Source of the DNA: Rhizobium laguerreae
GTDB taxonomy: Bacteria > Pseudomonadota > Alphaproteobacteria > Rhizobiales > Rhizobiaceae
DNA: 64,000 bases
NCBI RefSeq assembly: GCF_002008165.1
Contig: NZ_MRDM01000014.1
Coordinates: 1,221,032-1,285,031, forward strand
Reading direction: 5' to 3'
A program made the translations under genes and the position numbers. Below are positions 8,626-16,626 of the stretch, one piece after another. How positions within the stretch are numbered: the first letter of the stretch is position 1; the number at the start of each line of letters is the position of its first letter. Under the pieces are notes generated by a model. It made no database searches. It was not told where the DNA came from and saw nothing but the letters and a program-made list of their open reading frames with translations.

Positions 8626-9815
8626 AACCCTATTGCCCTGGCAAGCGCCCTCGTTCCAAACCGCCGGGCGCGCTCCCCCTCCGGATTTTCGAGTTCGGGA
8701 ATGACAATCTTGACAACACTGAACGGAAGCGTGTTCTCGCTGAGGCGCACGGCGATCACCGAAACGATCCGCCTGTTTCTGAGCGCGTCGAGCACATGCT
8801 GCAGCAACTGCGCCAGATCCTGCTGGTGATACCCTGCCGCCTCGTCACGGCCCATGGCAGCGGCGGGCGGTGCGGCAACCGCATCGAAGGCCTGTCGCAT
8901 CAGCGGCGGCAGCCATCTTGAGAACGTTGCGGGAGAAATATCGTCCCTGGCTCCGCTGATATAGGTCAGCCGGGACTGCACGGCTTCCGTCACCGCCCGA
9001 ATGGCCGCGCGGACGGGAGACGGATGGGCCCCGGTACCGCCGGTCACCTCGACGAGGCGAATGTCCCTATTGCCGTGAAAATCCCGGGGGCCCAGAAGGG
9101 AATCCCCAGGACCCAGCATGGCGGTGAAACAGGGGATCCCGATGTCGCTGGTGATATCGAAGAGCCTGAGCGCCAATCCCGAGGTTTCGATCTTGTCGAT
9201 CAACCCGTCCAGGGCGCCGTCCTGAAAGCCGCGGGGATCGGTGCAGCCGGCATAACGATCCGCTTCCGCGCCCACCTGCCACAACACATGGGCATCACGC
9301 TCGATACGCTCCAGGACGCCGTGCAAGATCGCCTCCTCGACATTGTTTCCCGAGGCCAGGCCATCCGATGACATCCAGTATCGCGCGTCACGCGTGCGGT
9401 CGAGCACCACCGCTTCAAAGGGGATATAGACCGCCTCGCCGGTGAGAATATTGACGCCGGCAACCCATTCCGTCTCCTCGTCGGGTCCGAGATCGGGTTT
9501 ATGGACAGCGGTCAGGCAGTTCAGCGCGTCGGTCTTGTGCCCCATTGCCTGCAGACGGGAAGAGGTGCCGCGGACGAGATCGACGGTGGGTTCGCCGGCG
9601 ACCGCCCGTTCGAGGGCTTCCATGACGGTGGATACTTTGGCATCAAGATCGGTCAGACCCTTTCCCTGGGCAATCACGATCGAGCGGGAATTCGGAGTGT
9701 ATGCGCACCAGACGGGGATTCCGATATCATCCAGTCCGGTATGTCGCGCAACCCTGGTGATGCCGAACCCGGCCAAAAGAGGTTCGACGCGGGAAAGGGT
9801 TTCCCGCGGCGACAT
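8622..9815 (-). CDS. YcaO-family ATP-dependent peptide-modifying enzyme
   Basis: A 397-residue YcaO protein. ATP-binding features are visible: STVMEALERA near residue 83, EEAILHGVLERIERD near residue 180 and GTGAHPSPVRAAIRAVTEA with a following VQSR near 280. YcaO enzymes activate a backbone amide with ATP so that a nucleophile, either a side chain or sulfide, can attack. With TfuA next to it, thioamide formation is the likeliest outcome. No E1-like or ocin-ThiF partner and no azoline dehydrogenase is nearby, which argues against a linear azole peptide pathway. It is 42 nt downstream of the small peptide gene, the best substrate candidate. The C-terminus lacks the Pro-rich tail typical of azoline-forming YcaOs. 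Confidence 0.88.
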   Translation of the reverse strand: MSPRETLSRVEPLLAGFGITRVARHTGLDDIGIPVWCAYTPNSRSIVIAQGKGLTDLDAKVSTVMEALERAVAGEPTVDLVRGTSSRLQAMGHKTDALNCLTAVHKPDLGPDEETEWVAGVNILTGEAVYIPFEAVVLDRTRDARYWMSSDGLASGNNVEEAILHGVLERIERDAHVLWQVGAEADRYAGCTDPRGFQDGALDGLIDKIETSGLALRLFDITSDIGIPCFTAMLGPGDSLLGPRDFHGNRDIRLVEVTGGTGAHPSPVRAAIRAVTEAVQSRLTYISGARDDISPATFSRWLPPLMRQAFDAVAAPPAAAMGRDEAAGYHQQDLAQLLQHVLDALRNRRIVSVIAVRLSENTLPFSVVKIVIPELENPEGERARRFGTRALARAIGF

Positions 9816-9857
9816 AACCCTGTCGGAATATATGGACCGGTGTGTCAGAATACCGGC

Positions 9858-10070
9858 TCAGCCGTCGACGTGACCGGAAAGGGCAACCTGCGCCGAGGAA
9901 ACCGCGACGGCGAGGTCGACGCTCTTCACGAACGTGCCGCCGGCCTTGCGCAGGCCGTTTGCAGTCGCCAATTCCCCCGTCGGATTGAGAGGCTTGACCG
10001 TACCCGCGTCGAGATCGGCAAGCCAGAGACCCGCCTCACCCGGTATACCTATAATGACAGCTTTCGCCAT
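9858..10070 (-). CDS. Candidate substrate peptide of the YcaO-TfuA pair
   Basis: A 70-residue protein with a good ribosome binding site (GAGGGG, 6 nt before the ATG). It has no cysteine, ten glycines and a strand-rich pattern: AVIIGIPGEAGLWLADLDAG at the start and VDLAVAVSSAQVALSGHVDG at the end. The position between the regulators and ycaO, on the same strand with short gaps (20 nt and 42 nt), is where precursor genes usually sit. Lack of Cys excludes thiazoline formation and leaves Ser/Thr cyclisation or, more likely with TfuA present, a backbone thioamide. No double-Gly leader or obvious protease partner is seen, so the product might stay an intact modified protein. It could instead be an unrelated small protein. 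Confidence 0.6.
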   Translation of the reverse strand: MAKAVIIGIPGEAGLWLADLDAGTVKPLNPTGELATANGLRKAGGTFVKSVDLAVAVSSAQVALSGHVDG

Positions 10071-10090
10071 GTAATGCCCCTCAGCTATTG

Positions 10091-11938
10091 TTAAAAACCA
10101 GCCCTCAACAGGCCCTCACGATAAAGCTTTTTTTGCCAATCTTCCTTGAAGGGAACGATGGCGAGCCACTTCTCGACGTCGAAGACCGGGTTGATACTTT
10201 CGGCCCGTTGCCGATGGAAGAGCGCCCGTTTTCGATCGCCGATCATTGCGCAACTGGCCGCGGCGATGCGATGGGCCGGCGCTTTGTCTTTCATCGCCTC
10301 AACATAGGCGATGGCCTCCTCGTACTGTTCAAGGAAGAAGCTCGCTCCCGCAGCACACCAGAGATAGGCATCAGGCGCGATCGGATTGAGCGAAATCGCT
10401 CTTCTGATCTTGGCGAGCGCGTCGCCGGGGCGGGATGCATGCACGAGCGTGTCGGCATGGCTGTAGATGACATCGGCAAAATGCGGGCTGAGTTGTTCGG
10501 CCAGATCAAGTGCGGCGACACTGGCATCGACATCGCCGAGATAGAGTTTGGTGACACCAAGCTCGCGATGGCCCGCCGCCGATGCCGGATCCCGCTCGAT
10601 GGCCCGAAGCGCGTTCTGCTCCGCCAGATGCAGCAGCTCATTGTTTCCCTGCGCCGTCACGAGCCACTCGCTGGTGAAGGTCCTCGCCAGCCCGGTAAAT
10701 GACGGAGAGAAATCCGCCTTATGCGACAGCGACTGCTTGAAAGCTTTTCGGGCCCGGCGGATATGCGGCAATGTCAACTTGCTCATAAGGCTCGAGCCGA
10801 CCAGATAGGCGTGATAGGCCTCAGGATTGGCTTCGAAGCGTAAGCGCTCTTCCTCGTTTTCAGCCAGCTCGCGGGCGACAGACATGGTCAACTGCTGCGC
10901 AATCAGTCGTCTCTGACGCGGCAATATATCGGGCGTCATCGTAAAGCGATTAGCCCAGATGATCTCGTCCGTGGGAAAATAAACCAGCTGGGCGAACAAT
11001 CCCTCTTCGGAAAGCCGTGTATCCAGAAGATAGGCGATCGAGTGACGGGCGACCACGGCAGCCTTCTCGGAGTCGCGCCGGATCTGGCCGGCCGTATGGG
11101 GCGCTACGATGGAAATGTTTCTGAGCGCGCAGAGTTCGATCGTGACGTCTTCGATCAGGGCGTTGGCAAGCGCAAGCCCGGCATCGGCATGTTTCGATGT
11201 CGGGGGAAGCAGCACCAGCCGAGGTAGGATCAGCGGCGCCTGCGATACGCGTTCGATGTCGGCGGTTGTCTCACCGCCGGCCTCCGAACGCTTAACCTGC
11301 ACCCTGGCATGGCCGTCGCCGTTCGGCAATCTCTCGCTGAGGGACGAACCGCCGGATAGCCGGTGCAGCAGGGCTCTGACCTGCTCGTCGTTCGGATCCC
11401 GTTCGAGGATCTGCAGGGCGGCGCCGGAAATGGAGCGCGCAGCGCCGGGCTTTTGCGCATCCGGCAACGCATCCAGCAGTGCCTGCCGCAATTGCAGCGC
11501 CTGAGCGTCCCGTTGCGCTCTGATCCAGGCGTCTATCAGCTTTGTCGCTGGTTTGATATTTCCGATGAACCCACGCTGGGTCAGTTCGGCGATCGCGTTC
11601 AGCCGCTCCAGCGGCGAACCGCCGGCGCGAAAAATATCCAGATCGCTGGAAACCGCCTGCGTGTTGAGACGAACCGTGGTGGCGGTGAAATCGAAGGGAA
11701 TTTCGGCGCGTCCGCCGTCCGTCTCGCGGATGCGGGAAAGCAGTTTGCGCAGATTGAGCCGCGCCAGCTCGGATTCGACGTCATTCCATAGAAACTGAGC
11801 CAATTCATAACGGCTGAGTTCATGGCTCGCGCCGGCATAGAGATGGGCCATCATCAACAGGCCCTTGATCGGATAGCGAACCGGGTCGCCATTCGTCTCG
11901 ATCAACCGCAGATCGCCGAATGTCTGCAGGTGGAGCAC
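10091..11938 (-). CDS. SARP-type transcriptional regulator with TPR domain
   Basis: A 615-residue regulator. Residues 1-95 look like a winged-helix DNA-binding domain of the SARP/OmpR type (LQTFGDLRLIE...ELAQFLWNDV...LRKLLSRIRE). A BTAD-like helical segment follows to ~195, then a variable linker. A TolB-like sensory region (LVLLPPTSKHADAGLALANALIEDVTIEL, split here only by meaning) spans ~235-350, and TPR repeats fill ~390-600 (EQNALRAIERDPASA, SVAALDLAEQLSPHFADV). Such proteins are common one-component activators in rhizobia. It is 9 nt downstream of the XRE regulator and 20 nt upstream of the peptide gene, so it most likely controls this operon. Ligand unknown. Confidence 0.8.
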   Translation of the reverse strand: MLHLQTFGDLRLIETNGDPVRYPIKGLLMMAHLYAGASHELSRYELAQFLWNDVESELARLNLRKLLSRIRETDGGRAEIPFDFTATTVRLNTQAVSSDLDIFRAGGSPLERLNAIAELTQRGFIGNIKPATKLIDAWIRAQRDAQALQLRQALLDALPDAQKPGAARSISGAALQILERDPNDEQVRALLHRLSGGSSLSERLPNGDGHARVQVKRSEAGGETTADIERVSQAPLILPRLVLLPPTSKHADAGLALANALIEDVTIELCALRNISIVAPHTAGQIRRDSEKAAVVARHSIAYLLDTRLSEEGLFAQLVYFPTDEIIWANRFTMTPDILPRQRRLIAQQLTMSVARELAENEEERLRFEANPEAYHAYLVGSSLMSKLTLPHIRRARKAFKQSLSHKADFSPSFTGLARTFTSEWLVTAQGNNELLHLAEQNALRAIERDPASAAGHRELGVTKLYLGDVDASVAALDLAEQLSPHFADVIYSHADTLVHASRPGDALAKIRRAISLNPIAPDAYLWCAAGASFFLEQYEEAIAYVEAMKDKAPAHRIAAASCAMIGDRKRALFHRQRAESINPVFDVEKWLAIVPFKEDWQKKLYREGLLRAGF

Positions 11939-11947
11939 GATCCGTCC

Positions 11948-12373
11948 TTAGCTGTTCACAACCGAATCCTGCAGCTCACTGTCGCTGTCAGGCAATCCCG
12001 CGACTGCCAGGCTTTTGGCCAACGCCACCAGCTTTTGCCTGATATTCGGATCCTCGATGGCGATGAATGCCTTGTTGAGCGCCAGCCCCTCCTTCGAGGA
12101 CAAAAATGTGTTCAATTCATTCGTCGCGCCGTCGACCGGTCCGGAGCCGCCGTTCTCGAAGAAAAAGCCGACGGGCACGCGAAGAATCTCGGATATGCGC
12201 TGAAGACGGCTAGCGCCTATTCTATTCGTTCCCTTTTCGTATTTCTGGATCTGCTGGAAGGTAATGCCCAGAAGTTCGGCCAAGCCGTTCTGGGTCATCC
12301 CGAGCGTCTTTCGCCGAACGCGCACGCGGTTGCCAACATAGACGTCAATCGAATTCGGCGATTTAGCCTTCAT
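11948..12373 (-). CDS. XRE-family transcriptional regulator (PraR-like)
   Basis: A 141-residue protein with a lambda-Cro type helix-turn-helix at residues 13-68: GNRVRVRRKTLGMTQ, then LAELLGITFQQIQKYEKG and ISEILRVPVGFFFE. This N-terminal half is strongly like the rhizobial PraR-type family, which carries the same FQQIQKYEKGTNR core. The C-terminal ~65 residues are helical and less conserved. It is the first gene of the YcaO-TfuA operon and probably regulates it, itself or both. Divergent to it lies the relic-containing spacer before the gene at 12869. Confidence 0.88.
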   Translation of the reverse strand: MKAKSPNSIDVYVGNRVRVRRKTLGMTQNGLAELLGITFQQIQKYEKGTNRIGASRLQRISEILRVPVGFFFENGGSGPVDGATNELNTFLSSKEGLALNKAFIAIEDPNIRQKLVALAKSLAVAGLPDSDSELQDSVVNS

Positions 12374-12408
12374 GTGAATAAGTCTCCCGCTTGATCAGCA
12401 CGCCCGAC

Positions 12409-12439
12409 TGTATAATGGAGAGTTTAAGCAAGAATGCAA
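12409..12439 (-). promoter_or_regulatory. Possible promoter of the XRE-SARP-YcaO-TfuA operon
   Basis: On the minus strand a TTGCAT (12434-12439) and a TATACA (12409-12414) lie 19 nt apart, and the XRE start codon is at 12373. The spacing is slightly long and the match is moderate, so this is only a candidate. Confidence 0.3.
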
Positions 12440-12582
12440 CTAAAAGTAAATATTTCGTGAGGATTTTTTTCAGCAGCGCACACAGTAAAAACAACCTGTG
12501 GATTATCGCAGCAGCACCATTTGGCGCGGGTGCACCCGCGCTCTCTATCGCGCACTTCGCAGCCGACGAATGCTATCCGAAA

Positions 12583-12805
12583 TCACGGCCGCTCCAACAC
12601 CTCTCTGAGAGGTTTTTGCGCAACGGCGATCATCGACTTGGCGAAAACGGGAATTCTTCCGACATACTCAAAACGAACATTGTCGAAGCCGGCATCCAGC
12701 AGCAGCGTGCTCAGCGTGTTTTTCGACCAGAACTTGATATGCCCAATGACGAGGCACAAAGGTGCCCAATTGCCGACAAGAAGCCAAAGATATTTAACGG
12801 ATAAA
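12583..12805 (-). pseudogene. C-terminal relic of a SAM-dependent methyltransferase
   Basis: The minus-strand frame ending at 12583 carries GHIKFWSKNTLSTLLLDAGF followed by VRFEYVGRIPVFAKSMIAVA, the characteristic last ~50 residues of class I SAM methyltransferases found in glycan clusters. A YLWLLVGNW segment just before it fits the expected preceding region, but no SAM-binding domain exists upstream; the frame continues only into unrelated sequence. It therefore looks like a broken remainder. The plus-strand reading of the same bases has no protein-like features. It lies in the 495-nt spacer between the XRE gene and the gene at 12869; the rest of that spacer holds nothing I recognise besides the candidate promoter. 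Confidence 0.6.
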
Positions 12806-12868
12806 TGTATACTGCTGGATTTAGACAGCCCGATCGAAACCCCTTCTCGCGCGCCGGAGAAGACAAGC

Positions 12869-13759
12869 TTGCCCGATAATTCGCCGTCCGCATATGCAAA
12901 ACAGCCGGTGGGGAAACCGCGGGTTCCCGTGGTCTTCTGGTTGCTGCTGACGATTTCCCTCTCGCTGGTCATGGGAACGGTCCTGCTTTCCAACAACATG
13001 AAACACTTAAAGACGGTTAGCCACTATTTTGGCTTCGATTTCTTTCCCCAGGAGGTCAGTCCGCCTCCCCCCAAAGCCCTTCCCCGCCCCATACCACCGG
13101 CCACCTTCATGCTTCCATTGCATGTCATCGAACCGCCGGTGGTACAGACCGCCTCGACTTTCCTGCGAACATGGCGGATATCCGGCGCCGCAATGTGTGC
13201 GGCGCTGCGCAATGCCGGCATCGAAACCAGCGATTGGGCGGCGGCGAGTTTCAACGCCGATACATTTGAATGCTTTTTCGAGCAGAGCGGCAAGCGGGAG
13301 AAGGATCAGCTCCCGAGCTCCATCTTCGTCATCGTTCGCGGCGACGCCACCGGCACGATCAACAATATGCGCGTGAAAATCATCAATCCGGAGACCGATG
13401 AAAATGGCCAGCTCGATCCCGCCATTCTGCGAATTTTCGAAATCATGCTGCGGCAACCGCAATGGCTCGATTTTCACGAGACCCTGAACGCGATCAAGAA
13501 TCTGAAGGACATCAAGGAAGACGGCTTCGGAGCCAGTATCGGCTTCACCCGCGAGGTGCTCAATCCCGGGAATTACAACTTCACGCTCTCGCTGGATGCA
13601 ACTTCAGGACCTCAGAAAAGTACAAGAAATTATTTTTCCGGCAGAAGATGGCTGCCGTTGCCGGACCCCGCAGTCGAGATCGACAGCGCGCAACCGCAGT
13701 CAGTCTCCGAGACTCCCCATACCGAAGCGCCGGCTGAAAGTCAGGAACATCGGCATTAG
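12869..13759 (+). CDS. Membrane-anchored protein of unknown function (possibly DUF6030-like)
   Basis: A 296-residue protein if it starts at TTG 12869, which has GGAG about 10 nt upstream. The frame is open further up, but that part overlaps the methyltransferase relic and is not protein-like. One membrane segment near residues 20-45 (VVFWLLLTISLSLVMG) is followed by a proline-rich linker and a periplasmic domain with conserved-looking TFLRTWRISGAAMCAALRNA and two or three cysteines. The tail is acidic and polar. It resembles rhizobial proteins annotated DUF6030, an assignment I hold only loosely. It faces the EPS block and may be co-regulated with it. Function unknown. Confidence 0.6.
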   Translation: MPDNSPSAYAKQPVGKPRVPVVFWLLLTISLSLVMGTVLLSNNMKHLKTVSHYFGFDFFPQEVSPPPPKALPRPIPPATFMLPLHVIEPPVVQTASTFLRTWRISGAAMCAALRNAGIETSDWAAASFNADTFECFFEQSGKREKDQLPSSIFVIVRGDATGTINNMRVKIINPETDENGQLDPAILRIFEIMLRQPQWLDFHETLNAIKNLKDIKEDGFGASIGFTREVLNPGNYNFTLSLDATSGPQKSTRNYFSGRRWLPLPDPAVEIDSAQPQSVSETPHTEAPAESQEHRH

Positions 13760-13789
13760 GTCCTCGGCTTCATCCCATGCACGGACTGA

Positions 13790-14164
13790 TCACGCCATGT
13801 GACGTGCATCGTCGTGATGTCTGGCCATTATCTTGTAGAGCTCTTTCAAACTGTCCGCACTCGGCCGTTCGGTGCTGTCCCCACCCGCCAGACGCCAGAC
13901 ACGCTCGACATTGAGGTCCTGCGTGACTTGCGCAAGCTCTTCGTTCAGCGAGCGAATGACGATTTCCGATCGGCGCAACCGCCACGACATTCTGACCAGC
14001 GCTGCGAACGGGAGGGAAATGATGCCGATGATGCCGAGAACAAGGACCGCGAACTGCCAGTCATCGAGAGCAGAGAGACCGTTTCGAATGGTCGCCATAA
14101 AAAAAACGGCATTTTGAAATGCCATATGAAAATAGCTCATTAGATAGCTGGACCAATCTTCCAT
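13790..14164 (-). CDS. Small membrane protein with coiled coil
   Basis: A 124-residue protein from the ATG at 14164 (an earlier start at 14227 would add 21 residues without a better ribosome binding site). It has one clear membrane helix (FAVLVLGIIGIISLPFAALV) preceded by a moderately hydrophobic N-terminal stretch. A coiled coil follows (RRSEIVIRSLNEELAQVTQD), then a short polar tail. It is convergent with the gene ending at 13759 and divergent from the glycanase gene. No family recognised. The coiled coil suggests self-association or a role as a membrane-linked scaffold. Confidence 0.55.
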   Translation of the reverse strand: MEDWSSYLMSYFHMAFQNAVFFMATIRNGLSALDDWQFAVLVLGIIGIISLPFAALVRMSWRLRRSEIVIRSLNEELAQVTQDLNVERVWRLAGGDSTERPSADSLKELYKIMARHHDDARHMA

Positions 14165-14369
14165 CGCGCGCGCCCTCCCCGAGCGGTTTATATCTTGGGT
14201 TATGCTGAAGAGTCTAGCAGACACCAATAATATCCCCTGCCGGGAAAGTATATTTGAGGTTGTATTACCCTGCTGAATTGAACGCGAATCTCGTGATGGA
14301 TCGGTGCCGACGGGCCCGGCCTTTCAAATTCCACCACGGACATGAAAAAAGCTAACAGTGAGAGATAGA

Positions 14370-15443
14370 ATGAATAGAAGACGTTTCCTCGCCTCGGTTC
14401 CGCTCGCTCTGTTGTATGTCCGTACGGGCCAGGCCCTGGCACAGGCGCCTGCCGCTGCAGGCCTGCGCGTCCTTGCCGACAGGAGGTCGTTCCGATTCGG
14501 ATCGGCAATCGATTTGCAAAACATCAAAGATCCAATCGCTGCCGAGATCTACATCGACAACGTCAATTCAATAACGCCGCGAAACGAACTGAAGTGGAGT
14601 GCGACGGAAAAGAGACCGGGTGTTTTCAGCTTCGGCAGCGCCGACCGTATGGTTGCATTTGCGCGCAAAAACAACATGAGGGTTTATGGCCATACGCTGA
14701 TCTGGTATCGCGTCCCGGGCTGGGTGTCTGATATCACCGACGCAAAGACCATTCAGGCGACGATGAACCGTCATATAAAACAGGTTGTCACTCGCTATAA
14801 GAACTCGATCGATGCTTGGGATGTGGTAAACGAACCGTTGGAGTATGATGCACCGGATCTGCGGGATTGTGTTTTCCGACGCCTTCTTGGCGACGATTAT
14901 ATCCGTATGAGTTTCGACATGGCGCACCAGGCCAATCCCGGCGCGACGCTGGTGCTCAACGAAACGCATCTGGAGAAAAAATCCGACGTGTTCGAACAGA
15001 AGCGCGCGCGCACCCTGAAAATCGTCGAGGATCTCGTCGCCAAAAAAACGCCGATCAATGCAGTGGGCCTGCAGGCGCATTTCCGCCCCGGCCTCGACCG
15101 GGTCGATCCGGAAGGAATGGGGCGCTTCTGCGCGGCGCTGAAGGACATGGGTGTCGGCGTTTTCATCACCGAGTTGGATGCGTCCTGTCACTTCCTGAAC
15201 CGCGACAAAGCCTTCACGCCGGCATCCTACGCCGCTATTTTCAGCGAGGTGATCACTGTCGCCGCCGAACATGGTGACTTGAAAGGCGTGACGGTATGGG
15301 GCATGTCGGAAAAATACGGCGAGCCCGATGAGAAAGCGACCGATCCCGCTGCGGCTTGCACGAAGCGCGTTAATCTTTACGACGAAAACAATGCGCCGAG
15401 AAGTGCGGTTGATGGGATCCGGCGGGCAATAGAGGCGATGTGA
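14370..15443 (+). CDS. Secreted endo-1,4-beta-xylanase-type glycanase (GH10)
   Basis: A 357-residue GH10 enzyme from ATG 14370; a GTG 12 nt upstream is less likely. The N-terminus MNRRRFLASVPLALLY looks like a Tat-type signal (double/triple Arg then hydrophobic). Catalytic residues are both present: acid/base Glu155 in DVVNEP and nucleophile Glu268 in ITELD. Substrate-side motifs TPRNELKW, GHTLIW and VGLQAHF also fit. It should cut beta-1,4 bonds in the periplasm or outside the cell. Placed directly ahead of EPS genes, its substrate may be the EPS backbone, trimming polymer length, rather than plant xylan. The family call is firm and the substrate is inferred. Confidence 0.92.
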   Translation: MNRRRFLASVPLALLYVRTGQALAQAPAAAGLRVLADRRSFRFGSAIDLQNIKDPIAAEIYIDNVNSITPRNELKWSATEKRPGVFSFGSADRMVAFARKNNMRVYGHTLIWYRVPGWVSDITDAKTIQATMNRHIKQVVTRYKNSIDAWDVVNEPLEYDAPDLRDCVFRRLLGDDYIRMSFDMAHQANPGATLVLNETHLEKKSDVFEQKRARTLKIVEDLVAKKTPINAVGLQAHFRPGLDRVDPEGMGRFCAALKDMGVGVFITELDASCHFLNRDKAFTPASYAAIFSEVITVAAEHGDLKGVTVWGMSEKYGEPDEKATDPAAACTKRVNLYDENNAPRSAVDGIRRAIEAM

Positions 15444-15474
15444 TGCGCAAGACAACGGAGACGCAAACAGATTC

Positions 15475-16626
15475 ATGAAAAAAGCCGTTATTTATGTGGA
15501 AAAATTTTTGCCTGCCAGCCAGGCATTTGTTCTCAATCAGGCGGTAGCGTTTCGTTCTTTCGAAGCTGAAATTCTTGCTGGCTCGCGAATTTCTTCGGCC
15601 CATACAAAAAAATCCACTGTTCCGGTTCATGACATCCGTCGGTCGCCCGTTGCACGGGCCGGTGAACTGCTTCTGAAAATCCCGCAGATCGGTCTCCCCT
15701 TCCTCTTTCCCGCGATCGGAAAAGCCGATCTCGTTCATGCCCATTTTGGCAAGAACGGGTATGTCATCGGCCCATTGGCGCGCGCCGCCGGCAAGCCGCT
15801 GGTCACGACGTTCCACGGCTTCGATGCCACCTATCGCGGTGATCCGAAAAAGCCGGGCGGCTTCAATCAGGTGCGCTTCTTCGCCAAGGGCCGGAGCGAG
15901 ATGGCCGGCTGGAACAGCTGGAACATCGCCGTTTCCGATTTCATCCGCGACCGGCTGCTGGCGCTCGGCTTTCGTGCCGAACGCGTCTATCGCCATCATA
16001 TCGGCATCGATCTCGATCTCTTCAAAATGGAGCCTCGTCCGCGAAAAAAAGGGCTCGTGGTTTCAATTGCCCGCTTCGTCGACTATAAGGGCCATCGTTT
16101 CATGATCGATGCGCTTTCACGGGTGGCCGCCGCCGGCACCCCGGTCGAATTCGTCATGGTTGGCCAGGGCCCGTTGAAGGAGGAAATCGAAGCACTGGCG
16201 CGTCGTTCCTTGCCAAGCGTCACGATCCATGAAAATCTGTCGCAGACTGAGATAAGAGATCTGCTCGCCAGTGCGGAGCTTTATCTTCATGGAAGCGTGA
16301 CCCTCGACAATGGTCACGCCGAAGCTTTCGGCCTCGCCAATCTAGAGGCGGAAGCCGTCGGTACTCCGGTCGTCGCATTTCGCTCGGGAGGCGTGGGCGA
16401 AGCGATCGAAGAGGGGAAAACTGGTTATCTCGTGGAGGAGCGGGATGTCGCGGGAATGGCGGAGGCGGTCGGAAGGCTGCTCAACGACCAGGCTCTGTGG
16501 ACAGCCTTTAGCGCGCGGGCACCGCTTCTGGTGGCCGAGCGTTTCGACTTACGTCGCCAAACGGGTATGCTCGAGGACTATTACAGTTCCGTGCTAGACG
16601 AATTTTCCAGCCGGGGTCGGACTTGA
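15475..16626 (+). CDS. Glycosyltransferase family 4
   Basis: A 383-residue GT-B enzyme. The N-terminal half shows DLVHAHFGKNGY and VTTFHGFDATY, acceptor-side features of GT4. The C-terminal donor domain has SIARFVDYKGHRFMIDAL, FVMVGQGPLKEE and the E-x7-E motif EAFGLANLEAEAVGTPVVA. It follows the glycanase by 31 nt and its stop overlaps the start of the acyltransferase gene, so it is in the EPS operon. It likely adds a sugar to the lipid-linked repeat unit from the cytoplasmic side. Donor not predictable by eye. Confidence 0.9.
   Translation: MKKAVIYVEKFLPASQAFVLNQAVAFRSFEAEILAGSRISSAHTKKSTVPVHDIRRSPVARAGELLLKIPQIGLPFLFPAIGKADLVHAHFGKNGYVIGPLARAAGKPLVTTFHGFDATYRGDPKKPGGFNQVRFFAKGRSEMAGWNSWNIAVSDFIRDRLLALGFRAERVYRHHIGIDLDLFKMEPRPRKKGLVVSIARFVDYKGHRFMIDALSRVAAAGTPVEFVMVGQGPLKEEIEALARRSLPSVTIHENLSQTEIRDLLASAELYLHGSVTLDNGHAEAFGLANLEAEAVGTPVVAFRSGGVGEAIEEGKTGYLVEERDVAGMAEAVGRLLNDQALWTAFSARAPLLVAERFDLRRQTGMLEDYYSSVLDEFSSRGRT

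Noticed and set aside
7918..10070. Trifolitoxin biosynthesis locus
   Set aside because: TfuA and YcaO are present, but there is no TfxA-like Arg-Gln-Gly-Cys-Val-Ala core peptide and the remaining tfx-type genes are missing.
12521..12868. Upstream extension of the membrane-protein gene at 12869
   Set aside because: This part overlaps the methyltransferase relic on the other strand and has no protein-like pattern; the conserved-looking protein begins just before its membrane helix.
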